Assembly: GCA_000149225.2 (NCBI GenBank)
Contig: CM000693.1
Span: 1,302,001 to 1,366,000, forward strand
Reading direction: 5' to 3'
DNA: 64,000 nt
DNA from: Lachancea kluyveri NRRL Y-12651
Lineage: Eukaryota; Ascomycota; Saccharomycetes; Saccharomycetales; Saccharomycetaceae
The position numbers and the translations under genes are program-made. The notes beneath the pieces are model-generated. The model made no database searches, had not been told where the DNA came from, and saw only the letters and a program-made list of their open reading frames with translations. Numbering within the stretch: position 1 is the first letter of the stretch; each line of letters starts with the position of its first letter. Positions 30,204 to 39,322 of the stretch are shown one piece after another.

Positions 30204-31668
30204 GTTGATGTGTTTCAGATTCTGAATGGTCGGTAGAAGGAAATATACTTCGCTTTTCTCTTGCGATTAAACATAAAAATTTTCCCCTGACAGAAAACTA
30301 ACAAAACTGAAAAAAACGAGAATGGCCACAACACTACGGATTCTGCATAACTCCTGGTTCTCAAATAAGGCTTGAGTTCAAAGATGTCCAGTTTGTAGTT
30401 TTCATAACAGGACAAGCATTTTGTTAAAGAGCAGTAAACTTCAATTGCTATGTTATATATGTTGTTTTATTTTAATTTTCGTTTTCTCTTTTCGGTTAGT
30501 AGCAGCCTCATATGATGATACATGCCACAAACCGTAACTGTAGATATTCATATAACCTCTAGAATTATTTCTTTCTGCCATGTTTTGTGTTGGCAGAAAA
30601 GTAATGCAAGAGGTCTTTGGCATCTACGGTATTGTCATACTACTCTACCATCGTTTGTCATATTACCACTTCAGTATTGAACTCGAAAATGTGTGTTTTC
30701 TAATTGCAGCCAGCAGAAAGGTCCAAGACACGGGCCAGCTTATTATCGAAGGCTGGTATTGCCAAACCGAGTAGTGCTCTACTGATATTACCGGAACAAG
30801 CATATGTTGTGCCAGTAGGCTTTATAAGATTCATCTCTCAACCCATACTCAGGTATACTCACCATTTTTTTTTTTACTGAATGCTCTTCCCTCACTTTTT
30901 TTTATCAACTCCGTTAGTCATCACTTTCAGGTATATTTCTAAGTATCATCTGTTTACCAATGTAGATGTTTTCCAAACTAGATCCAGTATTTATGAGTCG
31001 ATGTCAACTGTTTAATAACCATGTAAGTAATCCTGGGTAGTCCGATCACTTATACACATTCATATCAGGCAAAAACAAAACAGAAAAAAGTAGAAGACTA
31101 GCTACAGATACTACTCCCCACCTCCCTGCCATACCATATTCTCCTAATAACATAATATTGAAGCCAAAATTCCAGACAAGCTTACCACTTTTTTCTTGTT
31201 CGATCTCTCATGAATTTTTACACCGAGATTTAACGAGCTGTAGTTCCGATGGATACAATAATACTTGACTTGATGAAAATCTTACGGTCAAAAGCCTTTC
31301 CACTTAATGGTGCCACCTTAATCTCAGAGTGTTCGAGCTTCCTGTGACATCCACAGCAGCGCGGACATCGATAGATAGAACGCGTGATTCACAGGCTGTA
31401 CTACGACAAGAAAAGGGACAACGTCGTGTGGCCTGGGACAAGAATACTGAATCGATTAAGTTCTACCACTATCAGTCAACTCTTGCTTGTTGTTTTTCCG
31501 TCTTTCTTTCGTGTTTTGATCTAATATGTTTTCCTAAAAAGGAAAAACGTAAACATATCTCTGAATCGATGATAAGTACTTGTGGTTTTCGGCTCAAATT
31601 AGTTTCAAACTTGCAAAACTCCTACAGTTCACATTTATCAATCAACAAAACTGAAAGGGAAAACGATC
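30204..31668. other. SMI1/SPO12 divergent intergenic region
   Basis: Nearly 1.5 kb without a credible gene, including long 5' flanks for SMI1 and SPO12. I searched for tRNA boxes, C/D and H/ACA snoRNA signatures and WD or permease remnants and found none that hold up. A perfect 11/11 ARS consensus match (TTTTATGTTTA on the minus strand, 30268-30278) lies near SMI1. A 155-codon open frame at 31329-31796 overlaps SPO12 in another frame and looks like chance. Confidence 0.5.
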
Positions 31669-31938
31669 ATGTCCGCTCCATCTATTCAACCACTACACCA
31701 AAAACCTGCAAATGCTTTAAACGCCAACACCGCTACAAATTTGCACAAATCCATGTTCAAGAAGCCCAACCCAACAGCAATGCAAATAAGAAATAAGTTT
31801 GCATCGCCCACAGATGACATGCTATCCCCGTGCTCTCAGAAATTAAACGAGCATAAAAGCAAATTGTTCAATGCAAAGGCTAACCCTACAAAATTGAATT
31901 TTAGCGCATCCACTAACGAGGATAGTGATGACGAATAA
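31669..31938 (+). CDS. SPO12: Spo12/Bns1-family mitotic-exit regulator (single copy)
   Basis: 89 residues, shorter than S. cerevisiae Spo12 (173) and Bns1 (137), but it contains the conserved family core: RNKFASPTDDMLSPCSQKL followed by NEHKSKLFNAK, residues about 41-70. The core includes the SP sites whose phosphorylation matters in Spo12. The C-terminus is acidic (STNEDSDDE). Spo12 is part of the FEAR network that promotes Cdc14 release from the nucleolus and affects meiotic divisions. S. cerevisiae has a duplicate pair; here one copy occupies the shared position between SMI1 and PHB2. The upstream Met chosen follows GATC and an A-rich leader. Confidence 0.93.
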   Translation: MSAPSIQPLHQKPANALNANTATNLHKSMFKKPNPTAMQIRNKFASPTDDMLSPCSQKLNEHKSKLFNAKANPTKLNFSASTNEDSDDE

Positions 31939-32589
31939 AAGAAAGAAAACAAATGGCATCTATTCTTCGATAAAAAGCCAAAAATAAAAAATAAAAAATA
32001 TCAAAACAAATCAGTTTTAGATGTGATATTCCGAAAGTAAACTTGAAATTATTTTTTTCCTCTCCCCCCCTGTGTTTCGTCCTTCGCTAGTTAATACCCC
32101 CCCTCCACCAAATGCATCTCATTATTCCTTCACATCCCTTACATTCTCTACTTCTAGTTTTTCTTCTTCTTTTTAGGTATTAGGATTGGTTATATAGTGC
32201 TTAAAAAAGCGTCAGTTCGATTGTTTGTCTTATTTTATGTGTTCCCTTTTAAGTTTTGTAGAACTCAGCATTCAAAACGCTTATGACATTCACGTTTTTG
32301 TTGTTGTTTTTTTCTTTGACATTCGTACGGGGTCTTGGTCGAATACAAATTTGACGTGGTGGCAAGTGGCCGTTGATGAGAATACGACTCTTGGAGCATG
32401 TTCACTGTAAGTCTGCCACACATATGAAACGGCCCAGTTTCTTGTCACTCGTGGGGAGTGTGTTCACGAGACATTCGATAAGATTAAACAACTTCCTTTC
32501 ACTTTAGATACCGTAATATTTTTCATAAGACAAAGGCTATAAACAAGATATTTAGAATAGATTTTGAATGGAATACATGAGTGTGTTGT
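31939..32589. other. SPO12 to PHB2 convergent intergenic region
   Basis: 650 bp between converging genes. It holds A/T tracts just after SPO12 (AAAATAAAAA repeats near 31980-32000), C7 runs near 32066 and 32100, and T-rich DNA. No RNA gene or conserved ORF is evident; short frames are low quality. Confidence 0.5.
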
Positions 32590-33516
32590 TTATTTCCTAT
32601 TTCTATTGTCAGTCACTGTGTTTAACAATAGAGCCTCATTGTCCAAAATAACTCTGTTTGGAGACTTGCTCAAAATTTCTGCGATTTCTCTGGCAGTGTC
32701 CAATCTTTTCAACTCAACGTAATCTTTTGATTTCTTGATAGCTTCACCGATCAACTCGGCCGACTGGGCTTCACCTTGCGCCTTCACAACCATACCTTGC
32801 TTCTCTTGTCTTGCCTTGTCGACGACAAATGCAGCCCTTTGGGCATCCTGTTGAGCGATCTGCTTAGCTTCAACGGCATTGGTAAACTCTGGAGAAAACG
32901 TCATGTAGGTGATAGATACATCATCCAGCAAGATGTTGAACTTGGATGCACGGCGCACCAAGTTTTCACGAATCAATCTAGAGACACGTTCTCTTTGAGT
33001 GATCAACTGGGACGCATTAAACTGTGCTACAACTGCCTTCAAAACTTCATTAACAATACTTGGAAGTACCCTTTCGTCATAGTCCTGGCCTAAGGTACGG
33101 TATATGGTGGGTAACTGAGAAACTTCGGGCCTCGACAACACTCTGCAGGTAATGTTAACCATCTGTAAATCTTTGGTACCGGTCAAAGACGCAACGTTAC
33201 GTGGTTTGGCACGGACATCGTAAACAATTGGGGTTTCTAGCCATGGAACTGCAAAATGGGTACCTTCATTATAAATACGCTGTTGGATACCTCCGACACG
33301 CGAGTATAAAATAGCTCTGTGACCACCATCTACGTTAAACAATGCGGAATTAACGAGCATTGCACCACCGCCCAATAAGATTAAGCCGCCTAGTCCTGCG
33401 AAAGCACCACGAGGCGATTTGCCACCGCCGGCTCCACCTGTCTGGACATTTGCTCTGGCCAATTGCTTTTGGAAAGCTCTTGCAAACCTCTGGAATTCAC
33501 TTGGTGATCTATTCAT
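32590..33516 (-). CDS. PHB2: Prohibitin-2 (Phb2)
   Basis: 308 residues (S. cerevisiae 310). An N-terminal basic stretch is followed by one membrane anchor at about 40-62 (GLGGLILLGGGAMLVNSALF), then the SPFH/prohibitin domain (VDGGHRAILYSRVGG ... PRNVASLTGTKDLQMVNITC) and the coiled-coil region (IAQQDAQRAAFVVDKARQEK). Phb1 and Phb2 form large rings in the mitochondrial inner membrane that stabilise new subunits and modulate m-AAA protease and lifespan. It is divergent from NAS6, the same pair as YGR231C-YGR232W. Confidence 0.98.
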   Translation of the reverse strand: MNRSPSEFQRFARAFQKQLARANVQTGGAGGGKSPRGAFAGLGGLILLGGGAMLVNSALFNVDGGHRAILYSRVGGIQQRIYNEGTHFAVPWLETPIVYDVRAKPRNVASLTGTKDLQMVNITCRVLSRPEVSQLPTIYRTLGQDYDERVLPSIVNEVLKAVVAQFNASQLITQRERVSRLIRENLVRRASKFNILLDDVSITYMTFSPEFTNAVEAKQIAQQDAQRAAFVVDKARQEKQGMVVKAQGEAQSAELIGEAIKKSKDYVELKRLDTAREIAEILSKSPNRVILDNEALLLNTVTDNRNRK

Positions 33517-34088
33517 TTTCTTTTTATCGCTTCGGAATCACTATTCTCTCTTCCTTATCCATTTTCCAGTTTATAGAAACGATCCTCTCCCTTGTAGAAG
33601 AAAATTTGCCACCGAAGCGTTCCCCCGTTATATGTGACCATATTGATTATCGCAAACGTAACGCGTGCACGTGATTGTGATTGTGATCATTTACTACGTG
33701 AGTGTATCCCTAATTTTCATCTTCGTTCCCCTTAATCGAAAACTGGCAAAACTCACAGAACTTGGAATAGTGAAAAAACCACGCCTTTCTGGTATATATT
33801 GCACCTTTTGCATTTAGGAAAGTTGGCTGAAACTTTAATTTGCGGCTTCTTTACCCCTCAAAATACTCCACTCTGAGCATTTGGAGATGGGGGGCCTACC
33901 GTTGCGTGCATTCATCATTGCTAATGATGACTACCTGCGCCTTATGATGTAGTTTCTTACGATACGTTTTTATTCCGTGGCTGACAACATATGAATTTGC
34001 TGTTAAACAGAGCAGATGCTGTGTAAGTTATACAATAAACTGAACTCTTGATCACATTAGAATAGCAAGAACAAATCGAAAACTTAAA
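33517..34088. promoter_or_regulatory. PHB2/NAS6 divergent promoter with PACE (Rpn4) element
   Basis: 572 bp. TTTGCCACC at 33605-33613 is a perfect reverse-complement PACE box (GGTGGCAAA), the Rpn4 site used by yeast proteasome genes. It is about 90 bp upstream of PHB2 and about 475 bp upstream of NAS6. ACGCGT (33661-33666) and CACGTG (33668-33673) lie beside it. The motifs are seen; which gene they control is inference. Confidence 0.6.
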
Positions 34089-34790
34089 ATGGCTACAGAA
34101 CAGTCATTTCCACTACATGAAGCCTGCAGAGACGGCAAATTATCCGTTGTCAAAGAACTAGTGTCTGAAGCACCGGAGCTCTGTACCACTAAGGACCTGG
34201 ATGGCCGCTATCCGTTGCACTGGGCCGTGTCGTTTCAACACGAGCTAGTGGTAGAGTATTTATTGTCTCAGATGGAAGGCCAAGATTTAGACGAGCTAGT
34301 AGATGAATCGGGATGGTCGCCTTTACATGTAGCTTCCTCTGTTGGTAATTTAGCTATTGTAAAGACACTCATGGATAGTACCAATATGCCTGACGTGAAC
34401 CTAGTAACGAGTTCCGGTACTACCGCTTTGCATCTTGCATGCTCAAAAATGCACTACAAAATCGCGGAGTACTTGGTTATTGTGAAGCGTGCGTCCACAA
34501 GGATCAAGGACAGACATTACCAGTTGGCGTTACATAGGGCTGCGAGCGTAGGCTCCGTTCCATTGGTAAAGTTGTTATGCGATTATGGCTCTCCTGTGAA
34601 TACAAAGGATTCTCAAGGCTGGACGCCCTTGTTCCACGCCCTTGCCGAAGGTAACGGCGATGTTGCAGTTACCCTAGTACAAGACTACCATGCAGAGTTT
34701 CGGGACATCCAGAATTCAAAGGGTCAAACACCACTACAGGTAGCAGTAGACGAAAAGGTTAGAGATTACTTTTTAAAAAATGTGCTATGA
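34089..34790 (+). CDS. NAS6: Nas6, ankyrin-repeat chaperone of 26S proteasome base assembly (gankyrin orthologue)
   Basis: 233 residues (S. cerevisiae 228) made almost entirely of ankyrin repeats. Repeat signatures include DLDGRYPLHWAVSFQHELVV, DESGWSPLHVASSVGNLAIV, SSGTTALHLACSKMHYKIAE, RHYQLALHRAASVGSVPLVK and DSQGWTPLFHALAEGNGDVA. Nas6 binds the C-domain of Rpt3 and guides assembly of the Rpt ring onto the 20S core. A PACE element lies in the divergent promoter, fitting Rpn4 control of proteasome genes. Confidence 0.97.
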   Translation: MATEQSFPLHEACRDGKLSVVKELVSEAPELCTTKDLDGRYPLHWAVSFQHELVVEYLLSQMEGQDLDELVDESGWSPLHVASSVGNLAIVKTLMDSTNMPDVNLVTSSGTTALHLACSKMHYKIAEYLVIVKRASTRIKDRHYQLALHRAASVGSVPLVKLLCDYGSPVNTKDSQGWTPLFHALAEGNGDVAVTLVQDYHAEFRDIQNSKGQTPLQVAVDEKVRDYFLKNVL

Positions 34791-35072
34791 TCAAGTTACG
34801 TAGCTATATACTTTGGTATGCCATTTAATGAATTATTCGGTGTTAACAAGAGTTCGGGATTGTCTAGGTGAGGGAGATTGCTGGAGTACGTGTAAAGAAG
34901 TGTGCAAGGGACTGCACCTCCCGTCCAAGCAATGCATTGAGTAGGGTTTCTGAAACTTTTCTAGTAGATAACCTTGCTCGGGTGGAGCAAAGTTATAAAA
35001 TGGTCGTGATTTGTAACGGAAATTGAAATTAAAATTAAAAAGAAAACGGGGAGGGAGAATTATTTTTATTTT

Positions 35073-38000
35073 TCACATGTCAATGCTACCTTTAAATTCC
35101 AGGTCAGCGGCTGTTTTTATGCCGTTGATGTCTTCCTCCATCCACTCCTGGATATTTTCATCGGGAAACATTGAACCAATTAACAGTAGACCATTACGCC
35201 TGATTTGATCAATTAAGTTTTTACTGATGCACAGTAAATCGTAAGGCACGACGATGCCCAGTAAATTATTATTTGAAGAAAATTGAACGGCCTCTCTTAT
35301 GCAACGAGAACATGGATCTTTGTAGCTAATCTTTCCCTGATCGAGTGCTAGATATTTCAAGTGGTGTGGGGTGTCCTTCACAAAATTGTTTCCAAACTTT
35401 TTGATCCCATTCATATGAAATAAAACTGGATAGTTGGGTTGTTTCCAATTCAAAACGGAACATACTCTGGGATTACATGACGAAAAAACAATAGATCTTG
35501 TCAACCCGTGGTGACGCAAGTCACGGACATGCTCAAACGTGGCCGTCAAAACGGAGTCTACAAACCCATTAATGTTATTCTGAGGCGTCAATTTCACTGG
35601 AATGCTCTCGATTTCACATTTAGTTGGAAAGCAAACTTCAATGTCCAATTGGAAATTAACTGGAATTTTGCTTAACAATACTTTCAAAGACATGAACCTT
35701 ACTTTCAACAAATGTTTCAGTTCACTTTCGGAGTTGATTTCTGGTACATCTTCTAATTTAAACCCGCTCAGACTTTCAAGTTGGCTTTGGTTCAAATCGC
35801 ACAAAAATAGTTTCGTAGTTCCGATAGTGATGACCTTGTCTGGTGTGACAACAAGGGTACCATCGTTCAGTGTGAATGCAACAACCGTGATGTATTTTCC
35901 ACTTAAAGATGATGAAGTAACGAATTGATCGCCTTCTTTACCTGGCTCACCGCTGCTAGTGGATTTCCAGTAAGTGTCGTATTTGGTAATTTCCAAGGGT
36001 TTTCCATTAAATGGGAAGATTAGCTGGTAATCACAAATAAGTTCACCCACGTTCTTTAGACGGGAATCAAACAGCGGCAGAATAATATGCCCATCGTTTT
36101 TAGAAGAATTCAAGTAATTTTGAAAGAGTAGATGCACTGCACTGGTTTTTGCGATTATTCTTGTGCCAAATGCTGGAAAAACTTCGAAATCGATGGAGAA
36201 ATTGTCCAAGGAATCGATTTGAAACATAACAACGCGATCTTCATCATCTTCAATTGGCAGAATAATATTACGTGGGATAATATCAGAAACATTGGATGTC
36301 AGGGTTATTCTACCAGGTGATGAAAGCACCATTTCATCTTCCTTATTTAGTAGTATCGATTCACTCCCTGGCTTGAATAAAAGCTTAACAAAGATCTTTC
36401 TCTCCAAAAAGTTGTGACCGTATTTCCTCAATGGAATAATTGGAGGTGGTAACGCAAAGTCTGGGATGTCGTGCAGGGAGTCACTCACACTCAAAGTATC
36501 TTCTGGAAGTAGATTAGAAGAAGGCATCTTTAGAGAAGTCATAACATCGGCAGAATAAGGATGGGCATATTTTAACAGAACATTCAGCACGCTCAAGTGC
36601 CCTTCCCATAACGCATAGTAGATTGGCGAAAGGTTATCGTCGTCAGTAAGATTCAGTCTCGCGCCATTCTTAATCAATTCTTCCACTGTACTTGTGTGGC
36701 CCTCTTGGATTGCGTAAAAGATCGGTGTCCATTGGTTAAATCCATCGATACTGTTAGGGTCAGCACCGTGAGAAACTAAAAGCTCTATCAACTGCGCATC
36801 TCCAGCGTTTTTAGCAACAATGTGCAAAGGACATAAACCTTGTGAATCACGCACTTTAGTCAAATCTATTTTGCCAATTTCCAAAATTAGTTTGACGGCA
36901 TCCAAGTTTTTATGAGCACATGCCACATTTAATGGTGAAAACTGTGGCCTGCTAAATTCGTTAATTTCGGGCGATGGATTTGCACCAGCGTTCACAAGCA
37001 AAGTTTTAGTGATATCAATATGATTCCGAGTGATGGCTAAAATCAAAGGTGTTTTGGAATCGTTGTCCAAGACATCTACAGAATCTAGCATCTGGGATTG
37101 AACTAACAACTGAACCAACTCCATCTTGCCCAATTCGCAGGCGTAATGTAATGGAGTACGTCCATGAATGTCTCGGGCGTTGAGCAACTTTCTCAGGGAC
37201 TCTTGTGGCAAAAGTGACTGTTGACACTGCGTTATTGCTTCACCCAAGACAAATACACGAGACTGTGACTCGCATATGGCAGCCTCGTGGAAAACGTTTC
37301 TGCGAGAAAAAACTAGCTCCTCTTCGTCGCTGTAAGATAAATCAATATTTTCCGAACCGTTTTGAAAGAAAACGTGTAATGAATCGTCGTCGATAGTACT
37401 ACTAACAAGAAGCAGAAAAATTTTTGTCAAAGATTCTCTGATAATTAGGTTCTTGTCAATACGGCCTTGAGGTATGTGATCATTAACAAAGTCCTGGACT
37501 TTATGTTGTACAAAAGTTTTTAGTAGTTCAAACTTCGGATGTTCGTCTTTTAGTCTACCGATACTCAGAGCCTCGAGATACCAACTTTCAATTTCCATCT
37601 CCGTATCAAACAAATCGATTGCAGACGAAACAGTGGATTGAGAGGTGGAAACTCTAGTTGAGGGAATTGTAACGGTTTGATCAATTCCGGAGTGCCTAGA
37701 TGATGCCTGTGTTGTAGTGGTCTCTGAGTAAAATATTAGACTTTCATCGTTACTTATTTCGTCCAGTTCCATAAGTATCGCTAATGTAGTGTCGTTGAGC
37801 TTGGATACCTCATTTCTGGTGAAAACCGGCTGTACTGAAACCACTGTAGCCAAGTAGAAATCTTTCGTATGTGAATGTGATCTTTTGTCCCATTTCTTTA
37901 GTACTTTGGAGAAACCCGTTCTGTTTAACTCAACGAATTGCTCTAATTGTGCCAAATCCCTTTGAAACTTTTTGATGCCATCGCGTAGGTGCTTGTAAGA

Positions 38001-38345
38001 GACTGACTTCTTTGAAGTCAACTTTCCTCTCTTTTTGTATTCCTCATATCGCGACTGTAACGTGTCAAGTCTTATCCTCAAATTAGATTCTTTCTCCAAG
38101 TAATACTCATTAACCTTTTCCAATTCTCTCTCTACTTTGAAGAAAAACGAAGCCTTATTCTGTCTTAATCGCTGGTGAATTATAGACTCATCGATATCAT
38201 CTAGGGTGTGGATCGTGCCAGAGGACGACGCCACTGGAACGGACAATTGTTTAATCAACTTCTTCAGTGCCTTATAATTGATAAAATGGCCATTATATTC
38301 AGGTAACTCTAACTGCCTACCCTCTAGGTATTTCCCAAACTTCAT
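35073..38345 (-). CDS. PHO81: Pho81, cyclin-dependent kinase inhibitor of the PHO pathway
   Basis: 1090 residues (S. cerevisiae 1178). Domains in order are: an N-terminal SPX domain (about 1-190, start MKFGKYLEGRQLELPEYNGH, with the basic KKLIKQLS helix that binds inositol polyphosphates); a central region with the minimum inhibitor segment; six or so ankyrin repeats at about 395-610 (HGRTPLHYACELGKMELVQL, QGLCPLHIVAKNAGDAQLIE, FNQWTPIFYAIQEGHTSTVE); and a C-terminal glycerophosphodiester phosphodiesterase-like domain (about 760-1070), probably inactive as in S. cerevisiae. Pho81 inhibits Pho80-Pho85 when phosphate is low, letting Pho4 enter the nucleus. Two CACGTG sites upstream indicate the known Pho4 feedback. 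Confidence 0.97.
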   Translation of the reverse strand: MKFGKYLEGRQLELPEYNGHFINYKALKKLIKQLSVPVASSSGTIHTLDDIDESIIHQRLRQNKASFFFKVERELEKVNEYYLEKESNLRIRLDTLQSRYEEYKKRGKLTSKKSVSYKHLRDGIKKFQRDLAQLEQFVELNRTGFSKVLKKWDKRSHSHTKDFYLATVVSVQPVFTRNEVSKLNDTTLAILMELDEISNDESLIFYSETTTTQASSRHSGIDQTVTIPSTRVSTSQSTVSSAIDLFDTEMEIESWYLEALSIGRLKDEHPKFELLKTFVQHKVQDFVNDHIPQGRIDKNLIIRESLTKIFLLLVSSTIDDDSLHVFFQNGSENIDLSYSDEEELVFSRRNVFHEAAICESQSRVFVLGEAITQCQQSLLPQESLRKLLNARDIHGRTPLHYACELGKMELVQLLVQSQMLDSVDVLDNDSKTPLILAITRNHIDITKTLLVNAGANPSPEINEFSRPQFSPLNVACAHKNLDAVKLILEIGKIDLTKVRDSQGLCPLHIVAKNAGDAQLIELLVSHGADPNSIDGFNQWTPIFYAIQEGHTSTVEELIKNGARLNLTDDDNLSPIYYALWEGHLSVLNVLLKYAHPYSADVMTSLKMPSSNLLPEDTLSVSDSLHDIPDFALPPPIIPLRKYGHNFLERKIFVKLLFKPGSESILLNKEDEMVLSSPGRITLTSNVSDIIPRNIILPIEDDEDRVVMFQIDSLDNFSIDFEVFPAFGTRIIAKTSAVHLLFQNYLNSSKNDGHIILPLFDSRLKNVGELICDYQLIFPFNGKPLEITKYDTYWKSTSSGEPGKEGDQFVTSSSLSGKYITVVAFTLNDGTLVVTPDKVITIGTTKLFLCDLNQSQLESLSGFKLEDVPEINSESELKHLLKVRFMSLKVLLSKIPVNFQLDIEVCFPTKCEIESIPVKLTPQNNINGFVDSVLTATFEHVRDLRHHGLTRSIVFSSCNPRVCSVLNWKQPNYPVLFHMNGIKKFGNNFVKDTPHHLKYLALDQGKISYKDPCSRCIREAVQFSSNNNLLGIVVPYDLLCISKNLIDQIRRNGLLLIGSMFPDENIQEWMEEDINGIKTAADLEFKGSIDM

Positions 38346-38484
38346 CTTTGGATTGTGAGCAATTTAAAGGCGGTAGTAATAAAGGCTATAATACACTATC
38401 AAAATTCGTTAGTCCTAAGATAATAGTAAATTGTGTAATGATAGCTCAGCTGGGAGTGCGTTTGCAAAAGAATGTCTGGGAGTC

Positions 38485-38561
38485 CACGTGCAAGATTGTT
38501 TTTATCAATTTTTCAAAGCCCGCATTATCTCCTGCAAAGAGTCGAATCCTTCTAGCACGTG
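38485..38561. promoter_or_regulatory. Two Pho4-type CACGTG sites upstream of PHO81
   Basis: CACGTG occurs at 38485-38490 (context CCACGTGC) and at 38556-38561 (context GCACGTGA), 140 and 211 bp upstream of the PHO81 start. The first has a GC-type flank preferred by Pho4; the flanking A on one side of the second is neutral, with no T directly 5' on either. The second lies inside the last codons of SPO16. PHO81 is itself a Pho4 target in S. cerevisiae. Confidence 0.65.
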
Positions 38562-39128
38562 ATCTAGCTGGTCATCGGCCACTGCTTCCTTTTTAAAAAC
38601 ATCAAGCAATACTTTCTTTAAAGTGATTTCAATATCGACTTCGACACTATCGCGATCGCGTAAAGCGTTGGTAAACGCACAGTAGTACTTGTTTTTCAGC
38701 GGGTATTCCTTTCTTTCACTTGACAGTGTTCCCTTGACCTGTTCTGTGAGAAAGTACCTGTAAGGAAACATACAATAAACCACGGAAGTATGAAATCTTG
38801 GGTTACAGGCAAATTTGTTAGTATGCCAAACTATAGTGCCTTCTTTGGAATTTGAAAATACATACAAATACTCCCAATAGTGCAATGGGAGTCGCAGCTC
38901 TTTTAGATCGAAGTTCACTGTAACACTTTTCTTGTATTTCCCTTTGACACTATACATCATTTCTCTTATACCATTGGACAAATAGGCGTCGGTCACGTCT
39001 TGGTCAACAGGCCATTTCGTGTCAATAATATGGGTTTCACAATGGTCCAAAAACTGTGAGTTATCTATAGACAGCACTACAAGTGGTTCGATAGTGCCAT
39101 TGACGTACTTTTCGCTAACAATATTCAT
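38505..39128 (-). CDS. SPO16: Spo16, meiotic crossover (ZMM) protein
   Basis: 207 residues (S. cerevisiae 198), matched mainly by position (YHR153C, before RTT107) and general resemblance. It starts MNIVSEKYVNGTIEPLVVLS. It has no enzyme motif. Spo16 is an ERCC1-like partner of the XPF-like Zip2; with Zip4 the complex binds branched DNA and promotes crossovers and synaptonemal complex assembly. A strong URS1 match lies 73-82 bp upstream, as expected for an early meiotic gene. The 3' end lies 159 bp from the PHO81 start and carries one of its CACGTG sites. Confidence 0.85.
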   Translation of the reverse strand: MNIVSEKYVNGTIEPLVVLSIDNSQFLDHCETHIIDTKWPVDQDVTDAYLSNGIREMMYSVKGKYKKSVTVNFDLKELRLPLHYWEYLYVFSNSKEGTIVWHTNKFACNPRFHTSVVYCMFPYRYFLTEQVKGTLSSERKEYPLKNKYYCAFTNALRDRDSVEVDIEITLKKVLLDVFKKEAVADDQLDHVLEGFDSLQEIMRALKN

Positions 39129-39200
39129 TGGTAGTCTTTACTCTTGAAAGGTACAGTAACTCTTATAGAAGGGATGTGACGAGTACTCTTCCCCAGACGG

Positions 39201-39210
39201 TTGGCGGCTA
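39201..39210. promoter_or_regulatory. URS1 (Ume6) element upstream of SPO16
   Basis: TTGGCGGCTA reads TAGCCGCCAA on the SPO16 strand, nine of ten to the URS1 consensus TAGCCGCCGA, followed by the typical A/T bases. It lies 73-82 bp upstream of the SPO16 ATG. Ume6 represses early meiotic genes from URS1 in mitosis and, with Ime1, activates them in meiosis. Confidence 0.7.
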
Positions 39211-39249
39211 TTCTGCAAATTCCATTGAGTGTGAGTGAGCAAAAATAAG

Positions 39250-39322
39250 TGGACGAGTCCGGAGTCGAACCGAAGACCTCTCCCATGCTAAGGGAGCGCG
39301 CTACCAACTACGCCACACGCCC
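39250..39322 (-). tRNA. tA(AGC): tRNA-Ala (anticodon AGC)
   Basis: The 73-nt minus-strand gene begins GGGCGTGTGGCGTAGTTGG and ends CGGACTCGTCC plus discriminator A at 39250. The anticodon AGC sits in CTTAGCATG. The acceptor stem has the G3:U70 pair that defines alanine identity, and the T-arm box B is GGTTCGACTCC. It differs at only a few bases from S. cerevisiae tRNA-Ala(AGC), has no intron, and is followed by a T5 terminator (AAAAA at 39241-39245). Confidence 0.98.

Noticed and set aside
30513-30520. Box-C-like ATGATGA as start of a C/D snoRNA
   Set aside because: No box D CTGA and no terminal stem at a suitable distance.
31329-31796. 155-codon plus-strand frame overlapping SPO12
   Set aside because: It overlaps the conserved SPO12 core in another frame and has no recognisable family; its C-terminal part is SPO12 DNA read out of frame.
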